From: Neoasaia chiangmaiensis
GTDB taxonomy: Bacteria > Pseudomonadota > Alphaproteobacteria > Acetobacterales > Acetobacteraceae
Assembly (NCBI RefSeq): GCF_002005465.1
Contig: NZ_CP014691.1
Location: forward strand, 496,001 to 560,000
Direction of reading: 5' to 3'
Length of the DNA stretch: 64,000 nt
The notes under the pieces are model-generated. The model saw nothing but the letters and a program-made list of their open reading frames with translations, searched no databases and was not told the origin of the DNA. Shown here piece by piece: positions 26,905 through 35,283 of this stretch (its first letter is position 1; each line of letters opens with the position of its first letter). A program made the position numbers and the translations under genes.

Positions 26905-27741
26905 ATGACACCTATCAGGACACGTTTTGCCCCCAGCCCCACGGGATTCCTTCACCTCGGCCACGTTGTGTCCGCCGTTCATGCGCAGGATCTGTCGCGA
27001 AATGGCGGCTTCATCATCCGGATAGAGGACATCGACAAACAGCGCTGCACACCAGCATTCACGACGGCATTGATCGCGGATCTCATGTGGCTGGGATTTA
27101 CGTCAGGACACCCTATACGACAGCAGTCGTCACACTTCGGCGAATACGAGACCTGCCTGGAATTGCTGCGTCGACGCGGCCTGCTTTACCCCTGTACCTG
27201 CAGCCGGCAGGATATTGCGACCCACGCACGGCTCAAAGCACCCGACGGCAGCCTTGTCTATCCCGGCACCTGTCGCCACCGGCCCGTCCCAACCGATCGC
27301 CCCGTGACCTGGCGGCTGAACATGGCGGCCGCGACAGCAGAAGTCGGCAGCCGCATGCATTGGCAGGAAATCGACGGCAACCGCGTGGAGCGCGATGTCT
27401 CAAACTTCGGCGATATCGTGCTGGGCAGACGCGACAGCGGTGTGTCCTACCATCTGTGCGTAACACATGACGACCATGTTCAGGACATCGATATCGTCAC
27501 AAGGGGCAGGGACCTTTTCGAGGCCACGGCGATTCATCGGCTGTTACAGATTCTGCTCGGCTATCGAAAGCCGCGTTACGCCCATCACGCGCTTCTTATG
27601 GCACCGGATGGGCGAAAGCTTTCAAAACGGGATGGCTCGGAAAGCGTCCGTTCCATGAAGTCACGCGGCATGACGCCCTCTGAAGTGCGAGCCGCGGCAA
27701 GATCGGCACTTATTCGGGCGGATAGGTCTGCGGATACGTAA
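26905..27741 (+). CDS. gluQ: Glutamyl-Q tRNA(Asp) synthetase
   Basis: A 278-aa truncated GluRS paralog without an anticodon-binding domain. It attaches glutamate to the queuosine of tRNA(Asp). Motifs are TRFAPSPTGFLHLGH, a zinc-type CTC...YPGTC pair, and KLSKRDGS. The length fits the family. Its 3' end overlaps the antisense lptM gene by 32 nt. Confidence 0.92.
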   Translation: MTPIRTRFAPSPTGFLHLGHVVSAVHAQDLSRNGGFIIRIEDIDKQRCTPAFTTALIADLMWLGFTSGHPIRQQSSHFGEYETCLELLRRRGLLYPCTCSRQDIATHARLKAPDGSLVYPGTCRHRPVPTDRPVTWRLNMAAATAEVGSRMHWQEIDGNRVERDVSNFGDIVLGRRDSGVSYHLCVTHDDHVQDIDIVTRGRDLFEATAIHRLLQILLGYRKPRYAHHALLMAPDGRKLSKRDGSESVRSMKSRGMTPSEVRAAARSALIRADRSADT

Positions 27742-27847
27742 TCGCACTGGCCGGACCAGGCGCGTGCGGCGCACCCTTTTTACCGCATGCGACCAGCAAC
27801 GACGCGCCCAGGACGATACAGCATGTGAACCTGATCAACGATGTCAT
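27710..27847 (-). CDS. lptM: LptM-type small lipoprotein
   Basis: A 45-aa protein, shorter than usual automatic cut-offs. It has a signal peptide ending in LLVACGKKGAP, the hallmark of the LptM/YifL family: lipobox Cys followed by GxKGP-like residues, then a Pro-rich tail ending TYPQTYPPE. LptM assists maturation of the LptDE lipopolysaccharide translocon. The start codon shares its A with the argH stop (TGATG), and the family usually lies between argH and lysA. The 3' end overlaps gluQ on the other strand. Confidence 0.88.
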   Translation of the reverse strand: MTSLIRFTCCIVLGASLLVACGKKGAPHAPGPASAITYPQTYPPE

Positions 27848-29220
27848 CACGCTTTCCCCTCCAGACGTTCAAGCCATTCAATCGCGGCGCGACGTACGTT
27901 CCCGGGCGCCGTGCCACCTTCGCTTGTGCGTGATGCGAGCGACGCCTCGACCGTCAGCACATCAAAGACGCTTGCATCGATCAGCGGTTCGACATCCTGC
28001 ATCTCCGACAGGCTGAGTTCGCTCAGATCGCAGCCCTTGCTTTCGGCAATGCCGACCAATCGCCCCGTCACATGATGCGCCGTCCGGAACGGCAGGCGCA
28101 GGACACGGACAAGCCAGTCGGCCAGATCGGTCGCTGTTGCAAAGCCCATTCCGGCGACCGCACGCATTCTTGTCAGGTCGGGCGTGAAATCCCTTATCAT
28201 GCCGTTCATGGCGGCGAGTGACAGCGTCGTCGCTTCCGTTGCATCGAAAACCGGCTCCTTGTCCTCCTGCGTATCTTTTGCATAGGCCAAGGGCAGACCC
28301 TTCATTACCGTCAGCAAGCCCATCAGGTCGCCAGTGATCCGCCCCACCTTGGCACGGACAAGCTCGGCCGCGTCAGGGTTACGCTTCTGCGGCATAATCG
28401 ACGATCCGGTCGTAAAAGCGTCGGTCAGGCGGATAAAGCCGAAGGGGGACGAGCACCACATGACGATTTCCTCCGCCAGTCGGGAGAGGTGCATACCCAG
28501 CAGGGACAGGGCCGCAAGATACTCCAGCGCAAAATCACGATCCGACACCGCATCGAGCGAATTGGCGCATGGCCTGTCGAAACCGAGCTCCTGCGCCGTG
28601 AAGCGGCGGTCGATCGGAAATGAGGTGCCCGCCAGCGCTGCCGAGCCCAACGGACATTCGTTCAGTCTCGCGCGCGCATCGCGCAACCGTCCGGCATCAC
28701 GATTCAGCATTTCGACATAAGCCAGCAGATGATGGCCGAACGTCACAGGTTGCGCAACCTGTAGATGGGTAAAGCCAGGCATAGGCGCGTCGGCGAATTC
28801 GCGCGCACGCGTTGCCAGGGATGCCATGAGTGTCTCGACCTGCCGGGTCGTCCCGTCGATCGCATCACGCACCCACAGGCGAAAATCCGTTGCCACCTGA
28901 TCGTTGCGGGAGCGGGCTGTATGCAAACGCTTGCCGGCCTCACCAATCCGTTCCGAAAGGCGCGCCTCGATATTCATATGAATGTCTTCGAGTGCCGGGG
29001 AGAACTGGAAGCTGCCGTTTTCGATCTCGTCGGCAATCGCCAGCAGACCGGAGCGGATCTCCGCCTCTTCAGCTTCCGTCAGCAGGCCGACCCGTTGCAG
29101 CATGGCGGCATGTGCCAGTGAACCACGGATATCCTGCCGCCACAGGCGCTGATCAAAGCCAATGGAGGCATTGATATCAGCCATGATCGCTGCCGGACCG
29201 GCGGCGAAACGCCCCCCCAT
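27847..29220 (-). CDS. argH: Argininosuccinate lyase
   Basis: Splits argininosuccinate into arginine and fumarate. The 457 residues visible include [19 protein letters not shown] and the superfamily signature [12 protein letters not shown]. The in-frame start is the ATG at 29220, within a TGG GGG run. The 15 codons just before it (from ATG 29267) encode [16 protein letters not shown], typical argH N-terminal sequence, but in a frame one base off: the tract has seven Gs where eight would join the two. Either the assembly lost a G, or the gene now starts internally or relies on slippage. lptM follows with a 1-nt overlap. Confidence 0.93.
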   Translation of the reverse strand: MGGRFAAGPAAIMADINASIGFDQRLWRQDIRGSLAHAAMLQRVGLLTEAEEAEIRSGLLAIADEIENGSFQFSPALEDIHMNIEARLSERIGEAGKRLHTARSRNDQVATDFRLWVRDAIDGTTRQVETLMASLATRAREFADAPMPGFTHLQVAQPVTFGHHLLAYVEMLNRDAGRLRDARARLNECPLGSAALAGTSFPIDRRFTAQELGFDRPCANSLDAVSDRDFALEYLAALSLLGMHLSRLAEEIVMWCSSPFGFIRLTDAFTTGSSIMPQKRNPDAAELVRAKVGRITGDLMGLLTVMKGLPLAYAKDTQEDKEPVFDATEATTLSLAAMNGMIRDFTPDLTRMRAVAGMGFATATDLADWLVRVLRLPFRTAHHVTGRLVGIAESKGCDLSELSLSEMQDVEPLIDASVFDVLTVEASLASRTSEGGTAPGNVRRAAIEWLERLEGKA

Positions 29221-29280
29221 TGCGGATTGGCGAGGCGGGATTTAGTCTCGTTCACGTCGTTTTCCATGGAGATATCGATT

Positions 29281-29883
29281 ATGCCGGTCAGTCCGCTGAA
29301 TCGTCGCGCGTTCATGGCCGGAACTGGTGGCCTGACTCTAACGGCGAGCGGCATTCTGCGCAATTCCGCAAAAGCGGCAGTGGAGGAACAGGGCATAGAA
29401 CCCTTCTCCAAGGCGATGCAGCCCCTCGCAAGACCGCTGCCTGTACCGACAACAACGTTTCAGGACGTGCAGGGCGAAGATGTTTCCCTGTCCCACTGGA
29501 AGGGTCAGGCGTTCCTCCTGCATCTGTGGGCCACGTGGTGTCCGCCGTGCATTCGGGAACTTCCGGACGTGGACAGTGCCATTCATGCCCTCGGCAGAAA
29601 TGGCCCGCCCATCGTCGCCATCAACACGCTCGGTGGGGATGTAGCCATGACACAGGCATTTTATGCCGCCCATCATATCGGCGCCCTGCCGATCTATATC
29701 GATCTTCATGGTGAGCTTCTGAAGGCTCTCGGTCCCCTGCCGGGCATGGAACCCGGACAAAAAGGCATTCCGCGCTCATATGTCGTGGATGCGAAGGGTG
29801 AGATGCGTGCTGCGTCCCTCGGACTGACGGCATGGGACCCCAGGGACGTGCAACAACATTTTGAAACGTTGACGAAGTCATGA
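29281..29883 (+). CDS. TlpA-family thiol-disulfide reductase, Tat-exported (1)
   Basis: A 200-aa thioredoxin-fold protein with a twin-arginine signal (NRRAFMAG) and active site WATWCPPC. The mature part also has GIPRSYVVDAKG, the cis-Pro region of TlpA/ResA proteins. It probably reduces periplasmic disulfides, as in cytochrome c maturation. The start at 29281 is only 13 nt from the divergent argH-type start at 29267, and its GGAG ribosome site overlaps that start. The stop overlaps the next tlpA by 4 nt. Confidence 0.85.
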   Translation: MPVSPLNRRAFMAGTGGLTLTASGILRNSAKAAVEEQGIEPFSKAMQPLARPLPVPTTTFQDVQGEDVSLSHWKGQAFLLHLWATWCPPCIRELPDVDSAIHALGRNGPPIVAINTLGGDVAMTQAFYAAHHIGALPIYIDLHGELLKALGPLPGMEPGQKGIPRSYVVDAKGEMRAASLGLTAWDPRDVQQHFETLTKS

Positions 29884-30434
29884 TGCCCGCGCTGACCCGC
29901 CGTTTCATCCTGGGTGGAACACTTGCCGCAGCGTTGGCAAACCGCGCCGCCCGTGCGGAGGACGATGCGCCCATCCCACTGTCGGCGCTTCGTGCCCTGT
30001 CTCACCGGACACTATTCGATATTCCCCTGGTCGACGGCAAGACGCAGATCACGTCTCTTGCGCGATGGCACGGTCAGCCGGTCCTGATCCACTTCTGGGC
30101 AACCTGGTGCGCGCCATGCGTCAGGGAACTGCCACAGCTCGACGCTTTTTTTGCCGCCAATGGTCAGACCATGGCCATTCTTCCGGTTGCACTGAAGAGC
30201 GGCAAGCCGCAGCAGATCCAGGATTTCTACAGGAAGAATGGCATCACTCATCTGCCGATCTATGCGGCTGAAGCAGCGGACGTCGCGAAATCTCTCGGGG
30301 GAACGCCGTTGGCCATCCCCATGACGGTCTTTCTGGATCGGCAGGGACGTCGCATGGCAGAGGCCGATGGTCCCGTCGCGTGGGACGCGCCGGGCGCAAC
30401 CAACGCCTTGGCACATCTGGCAAAAAGCGCATGA
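29880..30434 (+). CDS. TlpA-family thiol-disulfide reductase, Tat-exported (2)
   Basis: A 184-aa protein with signal TRRFILGG and active site WATWCAPC, then the cis-Pro region AIPMTVFLDRQGR. It is a tandem paralog of the preceding gene, translationally coupled to it (ATGA overlap). Having two adjacent Tat-dependent TlpA proteins is uncommon and may reflect two different partners. Confidence 0.87.
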   Translation: MMPALTRRFILGGTLAAALANRAARAEDDAPIPLSALRALSHRTLFDIPLVDGKTQITSLARWHGQPVLIHFWATWCAPCVRELPQLDAFFAANGQTMAILPVALKSGKPQQIQDFYRKNGITHLPIYAAEAADVAKSLGGTPLAIPMTVFLDRQGRRMAEADGPVAWDAPGATNALAHLAKSA

Positions 30435-31198
30435 TATCGACGCTGCTCGGCTCCGGCGATCCGCCACCTGTCATCATCCGCGCCGCAACACGCCAATCGC
30501 CGTTTCTGCTCGTCAGCGATCACGCGGGTCGCGCCGTTCCCGAGGCACTCGGCGATCTCGGCGTTTCGCCGGAAGACTGGACGCGCCACATCGCGTGGGA
30601 CATCGGAATCCATGGCGTGGGCCGCCTGTTGCACGAGAGTCTGGGCGCGACGCTGATCGAGCAGGTTTATTCCCGACTGGTCATCGACTGCAATCGAGCG
30701 CCCGGCCATCCGACATCAGTTCCCAAGCTGTCAGACGGAACGTCCGTTCCCACGAATGCCAACGCTGACGAGGCATGCCGCACGCGACGTGAACGCGAGA
30801 TTCTGCATCCTTATCATGATTGCATCCAGGAAGCGCTGGCCGCGCGTCGGAGCCAGCCGACGGCCTTGATCGCATTGCACAGTTTCACGCCACGTATGAA
30901 TGGAGCAGATCGCCCGTGGCATGTCGGCATCCTGCACCATAAGGATACGCGGTCGGCCCATATCATGCTCGACCTGCTGCGTCAGGAAGGCGATCTCACG
31001 GTTGGTGACAACGAACCTTATGTCCTGACAGCGACGTCGGACTATACGGTGCCTCGCCATGCGGAAGCTGCGGGCCTGCCTTATCTGGAAATCGAGATAA
31101 GGCAGGATTTGATCGCCGAAAATGCGGGACAGGCCGTTTGGGCGGACAGGCTGGCACGGCTGTTGCCGCGCTACTGGGATCAGTTGACTACAGCATGA
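30431..31198 (+). CDS. N-formylglutamate amidohydrolase family protein
   Basis: A 255-aa protein starting at ATG 30431, overlapping the tlpA stop. Family features are LLVSDHAGRAVP, HIAWDIGIHG, SRLVIDCNR, LIALHSFTPRM and LEIEIRQD. This family hydrolyses N-formyl-L-glutamate to glutamate and formate in histidine degradation (HutG type), but no other hut gene is nearby, so the substrate here is uncertain. Confidence 0.88.
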   Translation: MISTLLGSGDPPPVIIRAATRQSPFLLVSDHAGRAVPEALGDLGVSPEDWTRHIAWDIGIHGVGRLLHESLGATLIEQVYSRLVIDCNRAPGHPTSVPKLSDGTSVPTNANADEACRTRREREILHPYHDCIQEALAARRSQPTALIALHSFTPRMNGADRPWHVGILHHKDTRSAHIMLDLLRQEGDLTVGDNEPYVLTATSDYTVPRHAEAAGLPYLEIEIRQDLIAENAGQAVWADRLARLLPRYWDQLTTA

Positions 31199-32037
31199 CA
31201 ATCACAGGCACAACGAAGCTGGCAGGCGTGATCGGCTGGCCGGTAGAGCATTCCCGGTCACCATTGCTGCATAACCATTGGTGCGCGTCTCACGATATCG
31301 ACGGCGCCTATGTACCACTGCCGGTCCCGCCGGGATCGCTCGACGTCGCGCTGCGAGGCTTGCAGGCCGCAGGATTCCGCGGCATCAACGTGACGATTCC
31401 CCATAAGGAGGACGCGTTCCGCTTTGTCGATCGCAAAACGCAGTCTGCCCTGCGCGCGGGCGCCGTCAATACCATCGTCTTTGAGGATGACGGCACGACA
31501 ACGGGCGACTGCACGGATGGCAAGGGCTTTCTGGCAAACCTTCATGCGCATGGTGTTGGAAACAGCAGGCACGCCATGATCCTGGGGGCAGGGGGAGCTG
31601 CAAGAGCCGTCGCCGCGGCTCTACTCGATAGCGGTTGTCGAATAACGATCGCCAATCGGACATTGCAGCGCGCCATCGCCCTGCGGGACGCCCTGGAAGG
31701 CGGCGAGGTTGTGGAATGGGACGCGTGGCCAGGACAGCTGGCAAGCTGCGACCTGCTGGTCAACGCCACCTCCCTGGGACTTGGCGGGAGCGCGGGCTAC
31801 GACTGGTCAGGGTCACTTTCCGGTGCCGCGCCCGATCTGATCGTCAGTGACGTCGTCTATGTACCATTGATGACGCCACTTCTGCAGGCCGCCCGCATGC
31901 GCGACCTTAAAATCGTGGATGGGCTCGGCATGTTGATCCAGCAGGCACGGGCAGGCTTCAATGCCTGGTTCGGTATCCTGCCTCAGGTCGATGATACCGC
32001 GAGAGCGCTGCTGTTACATAGCCTGAACGGGGACTGA
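31195..32037 (+). CDS. aroE: Shikimate dehydrogenase
   Basis: A 280-aa NADPH-dependent enzyme reducing 3-dehydroshikimate to shikimate. Visible are the substrate-binding VIGWPVEHSRSPLLHN, catalytic Lys in NVTIPHKEDA, cofactor loop GAGGAAR with NRT, and NATSLG. It starts at ATG 31195 (4-nt overlap) in a run of coupled genes. Confidence 0.95.
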   Translation: MTITGTTKLAGVIGWPVEHSRSPLLHNHWCASHDIDGAYVPLPVPPGSLDVALRGLQAAGFRGINVTIPHKEDAFRFVDRKTQSALRAGAVNTIVFEDDGTTTGDCTDGKGFLANLHAHGVGNSRHAMILGAGGAARAVAAALLDSGCRITIANRTLQRAIALRDALEGGEVVEWDAWPGQLASCDLLVNATSLGLGGSAGYDWSGSLSGAAPDLIVSDVVYVPLMTPLLQAARMRDLKIVDGLGMLIQQARAGFNAWFGILPQVDDTARALLLHSLNGD

Positions 32038-32631
32038 TTGCACATTCTCGGCCTGACCGGCGACATGGGCGCGGGCAAGACTTACGTCGCCAACCTTTTC
32101 CGGCGGCGTGGCTGGCCGGTGTTCGATGCAGATGCCACCGTCCACCGGCTGCAAGGACCCGGAGGCGAGGCTGTGGCGCCGATCAAGGCTCTGTGGCCAG
32201 AGGCCGTGCCGGGAGATGCCATAGACCGAACAGCACTGCGCCACATTGTTATCGGTCATCCGGATCGTCTCAAAGCGTTGGAGGCGATCGTTCATCCACT
32301 TGTCAGACAGGAACGCCAACGTTTTCTCAGGCGCATGCAGGCTCGTGGGAAACGCTGGTGCGTGCTCGATATTCCGCTTCTGTTCGAGACGGATGCCTAT
32401 CGGGCGTGCGACCGTATCCTCGTGGTGACGGCCGCCGAGTCCACCCGATTACGCCGCATCATGCGCCGCCGTGGAATGAGTGAAGAGCAGGCGCGGAATC
32501 TCCTTGCCCGGCAGATCGGCGACGCGAAACGCCGCAGGCTTGCGGATGTCATCATTCGAACGGACCTTTCCCGCGCCGCCACATTCAGGCAATTACGGCG
32601 CCTGCAACATGATCTGGAGGCCATGCGATGA
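32038..32631 (+). CDS. coaE: Dephospho-CoA kinase
   Basis: A 197-aa kinase for the last step of coenzyme A synthesis. It has the P-loop GLTGDMGAGKT, VFDADATVHRL, HP-L motif IVHPLV and the lid RRRGMSEEQARN. The start codon is TTG at 32038, directly abutting the aroE stop; no ATG fits before the P-loop. Confidence 0.93.
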   Translation: MHILGLTGDMGAGKTYVANLFRRRGWPVFDADATVHRLQGPGGEAVAPIKALWPEAVPGDAIDRTALRHIVIGHPDRLKALEAIVHPLVRQERQRFLRRMQARGKRWCVLDIPLLFETDAYRACDRILVVTAAESTRLRRIMRRRGMSEEQARNLLARQIGDAKRRRLADVIIRTDLSRAATFRQLRRLQHDLEAMR

Positions 32632-33305
32632 AACGCTCCATCCTGTTCGATACGGAGACGACGGGGCTGGACCCCGCAACAGGCGATCGTGTCATCGAGG
32701 TTGCGGCGATCGAACTGATCGACGATCTGCCGACGGAGACGACCTTCCACGTCATGATCGATCCCGAGCGCGATATTCCCGCTGAAGCAACGCGCGTCCA
32801 CGGCTTCACGATCGAAGACCTGCAAGGCAAGCCAAAATTTGCCGAGATTGCGGACGACTTCCTGACGTTCATCGGGGAGGATGAAATGATCGCGCATAAT
32901 GCGCGCTTCGATTTCAATTTCGTCAACGCCGAACTACGTGCCTGTGGAAAGCCGGAACTGGCCATGTCTCGCATGGTCGACACGCTGGAAATGGCGAAGA
33001 AGCGCTTTCCCGGCTTACCGAACAGCCTCGACGCCCTTTGCCGACGCTACAGCATCGACCTGTCCGCCAGAACCACCCATAACGCGTTGCTCGACTGCAA
33101 ACTGCTGGCGGAAGTCTATGTTGAACTGATGGGCGGACGGCAGCGCGGCCTCGGACTGACGCACCAGGGCGGAAAGGGCATGACCGCCGTCTATGAACGG
33201 AACCCCGACAGACGGCCGCGCGTCATGGCGCCTCCGTCCGAAGCGGAGGTCGCGGCCCATACCGCCTTCGTTGAAAGCCTGAAGGAACCGATTTGGCTGC
33301 AGTGA
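32628..33305 (+). CDS. dnaQ: DNA polymerase III subunit epsilon
   Basis: A 225-aa DEDDh 3'-5' exonuclease that proofreads replication. Motifs are DTETTGLDP (Exo I), HNARFDFNFVN (Exo II) and HNALLDCKLLAEVY (Exo III), plus a C-terminal tail for the alpha subunit. It starts at ATG 32628 overlapping coaE by 4 nt. The coaE-dnaQ pairing is common in alphaproteobacteria. Confidence 0.95.
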   Translation: MKRSILFDTETTGLDPATGDRVIEVAAIELIDDLPTETTFHVMIDPERDIPAEATRVHGFTIEDLQGKPKFAEIADDFLTFIGEDEMIAHNARFDFNFVNAELRACGKPELAMSRMVDTLEMAKKRFPGLPNSLDALCRRYSIDLSARTTHNALLDCKLLAEVYVELMGGRQRGLGLTHQGGKGMTAVYERNPDRRPRVMAPPSEAEVAAHTAFVESLKEPIWLQ

Positions 33306-34225
33306 AAACGCCGCGCATCCTGTTCATCACGGCCAATCGTCTCGGGGATGCCGTGATTTCGACAGGCCTGCTTGCCGAACTTATCCGGCGAAATCCCGGC
33401 GCGCGCATAACGGTAGCGTGCGGTCCCGTGGCCGCATCCCTGTTCGAAGCCTGTCCTTCTGTCGAGCGGGTCATTACGGTCGTCAAGCAGCGGTGGGATC
33501 GGCACTGGTTCACGTTATGGCAGGCATGCGTCGGCACGGCCTGGGACCTGGTCGTCGATCTGCGCGGCTCCGCCGTCAGCCTGTTTCTCTGGACCCGGCA
33601 ACGACGGATCCTGCGTGGCGGTCGTCGCCCGGGTCCGCGCATCAATCACATCGGCGCCCTGATGAAACTCTCGCCACCCCCATTGCCCGTCACGTGGTCG
33701 ACAGCTGGACAGAACGAAAAAGCCGCGCACATTCTGCCACATGACGCAGGCTCCTGGCTTGCACTGGCACCGACAGCCAACTGGGATGGTAAAATCTGGC
33801 CTGCCGAACGTTTTGTGGCGGTTGCAAGGGACTTGATGCGGTCGGGCCTCAAACCTGTGGTGTTTTACGGTCCGGGCCGCGAGGAGCAGGCACGCGCGGC
33901 GCCCGTGCTTGCCGGATTGCCCGAAGCGCGTGATCTGGGCGGCAACCGACCGATCGGGGAAGTTGCCGCCCTCCTCAAACGTTGCGCACTGTTCGTCGGC
34001 AATGATTCAGGCCTGATGCATCTCGCCGCGGCCGGAGGCGTGCCGACATTGGGGCTTTTCGGTCCTTCCAAAGCCTCGGAATATGCACCGAGTGGCGTCG
34101 CGGCAAGCCATGTTGCCGCCGACGGACCCGAGGGAAGCGCGGACATCCACAATCTATCGGTCGAGACGGTTCTGGTCGCCGCGCGCCAGCGTCTTGGATC
34201 ACCCGAGGGACATGCGGCGGCATGA
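33302..34225 (+). CDS. Family 9 glycosyltransferase (heptosyltransferase-like)
   Basis: About 307 aa from GTG 33302, which overlaps the dnaQ stop; a TTG at 33293 would add three residues. GT9 features are LFITANRLGDAVISTGLL, a central WDLVVDLRG and GNDSGLMHLAAAGGVPTLGLFGPS. Such enzymes usually add heptose or another sugar to the lipopolysaccharide core. The stop overlaps the next glycosyltransferase. Confidence 0.88.
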   Translation: MKTPRILFITANRLGDAVISTGLLAELIRRNPGARITVACGPVAASLFEACPSVERVITVVKQRWDRHWFTLWQACVGTAWDLVVDLRGSAVSLFLWTRQRRILRGGRRPGPRINHIGALMKLSPPPLPVTWSTAGQNEKAAHILPHDAGSWLALAPTANWDGKIWPAERFVAVARDLMRSGLKPVVFYGPGREEQARAAPVLAGLPEARDLGGNRPIGEVAALLKRCALFVGNDSGLMHLAAAGGVPTLGLFGPSKASEYAPSGVAASHVAADGPEGSADIHNLSVETVLVAARQRLGSPEGHAAA

Positions 34226-35283
34226 CGGGCACCGTGTTATCATCGACGTCCCATCCAAATCCGGTCCGCGTGGCGCATGTGATGGCTGGTGCGCCGTCCG
34301 GTGGTGCCGAACTTTTCTTCGAACGTCTCTGCGCGGCACAGGTCGCTTCGGGCGAAATCGTCAAGGCCCTGATCCGGCGCAACCCGGAGCGTCTCGTCCG
34401 CCTCGCGAATGATCGCGTGGACACGGAAAGCTTCCGGTTCGGCGGGCGATGCGACCTGTTCACGCGTCGGAGAGTTTCACGAAGCCTTCATGCCTTCGCG
34501 CCGTCCGTTACGGTGGCATGGATGAGCCGCGCCGCCCGCTTCCTGCCATCCGGACCATGGGTGCCCGCAGGGCGGCTCGGCGGTTATTACGACCTCTCGA
34601 ACTATCGCCGCTGTCGCCATCTGATCGGCAATACACGCGGTCTGACACGATGGATGGTCGAACAGGGCTGGGCGCCCGAGCGCGTTCATTACCTGCCGAA
34701 CTTCGCCGCGGAACTGGCCGATGTCTCACCTCAACGACCGGAATTTCTGCCCACAGGCCAACGTTTCGTGCTCGCGCTGGGTCGCTTGCATCGCAACAAG
34801 GCCTTCGACGTGCTGATCCGTGCGATGGCGCATGTGCCGGACGCGACCCTGGTCATCGCGGGCGAGGGACCGGAGAGGGACGCGCTCGAAACGCTGGCCC
34901 GAAAGGAAGGTGTGGCCGATCGCGTTTATTTGCCCGGCTGGATTCATCATGGCGGCGCGTGGCTCAAGGCTTGCGATCTGCTCGTCTGCCCCTCGCGGAT
35001 CGAACCTTTGGGAAATGTCGTGATCGAAGCCTTTTCCGCCGGCAGGCCGGTTGTCGCCGCCGATATTCAGGGTCCACACGAATTGATTGCCGGAACACGG
35101 GACGGGTTGCTGGCGCCGGTCGAGGACGACAAGGCACTGGCTTGCAGGATTCGCGATGTTCTCGGGTCGCCAACGTTGGCGACGGAATTGGGGCGTAACG
35201 GCCGCACTCGCTATGAAAGAGAGTTCTCCGCACCGACCGTCCTCGCACGCTGGGCGCATTTCCTCCGGCACGAGGTTGTCTGA
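34222..35283 (+). CDS. Family 4 glycosyltransferase
   Basis: A 353-aa GT-B enzyme. N-terminal HVMAGAPSGGAELFFERL, C-terminal ALGRLHRNKAFDVLIRAM, IAGEGPERDALE and the E-x7-E region PSRIEPLGNVVIEAF. It sits between the GT9 gene and asnB with overlaps on both sides, suggesting a lipopolysaccharide or surface-glycan step. Confidence 0.88.
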   Translation: MTGTVLSSTSHPNPVRVAHVMAGAPSGGAELFFERLCAAQVASGEIVKALIRRNPERLVRLANDRVDTESFRFGGRCDLFTRRRVSRSLHAFAPSVTVAWMSRAARFLPSGPWVPAGRLGGYYDLSNYRRCRHLIGNTRGLTRWMVEQGWAPERVHYLPNFAAELADVSPQRPEFLPTGQRFVLALGRLHRNKAFDVLIRAMAHVPDATLVIAGEGPERDALETLARKEGVADRVYLPGWIHHGGAWLKACDLLVCPSRIEPLGNVVIEAFSAGRPVVAADIQGPHELIAGTRDGLLAPVEDDKALACRIRDVLGSPTLATELGRNGRTRYEREFSAPTVLARWAHFLRHEVV

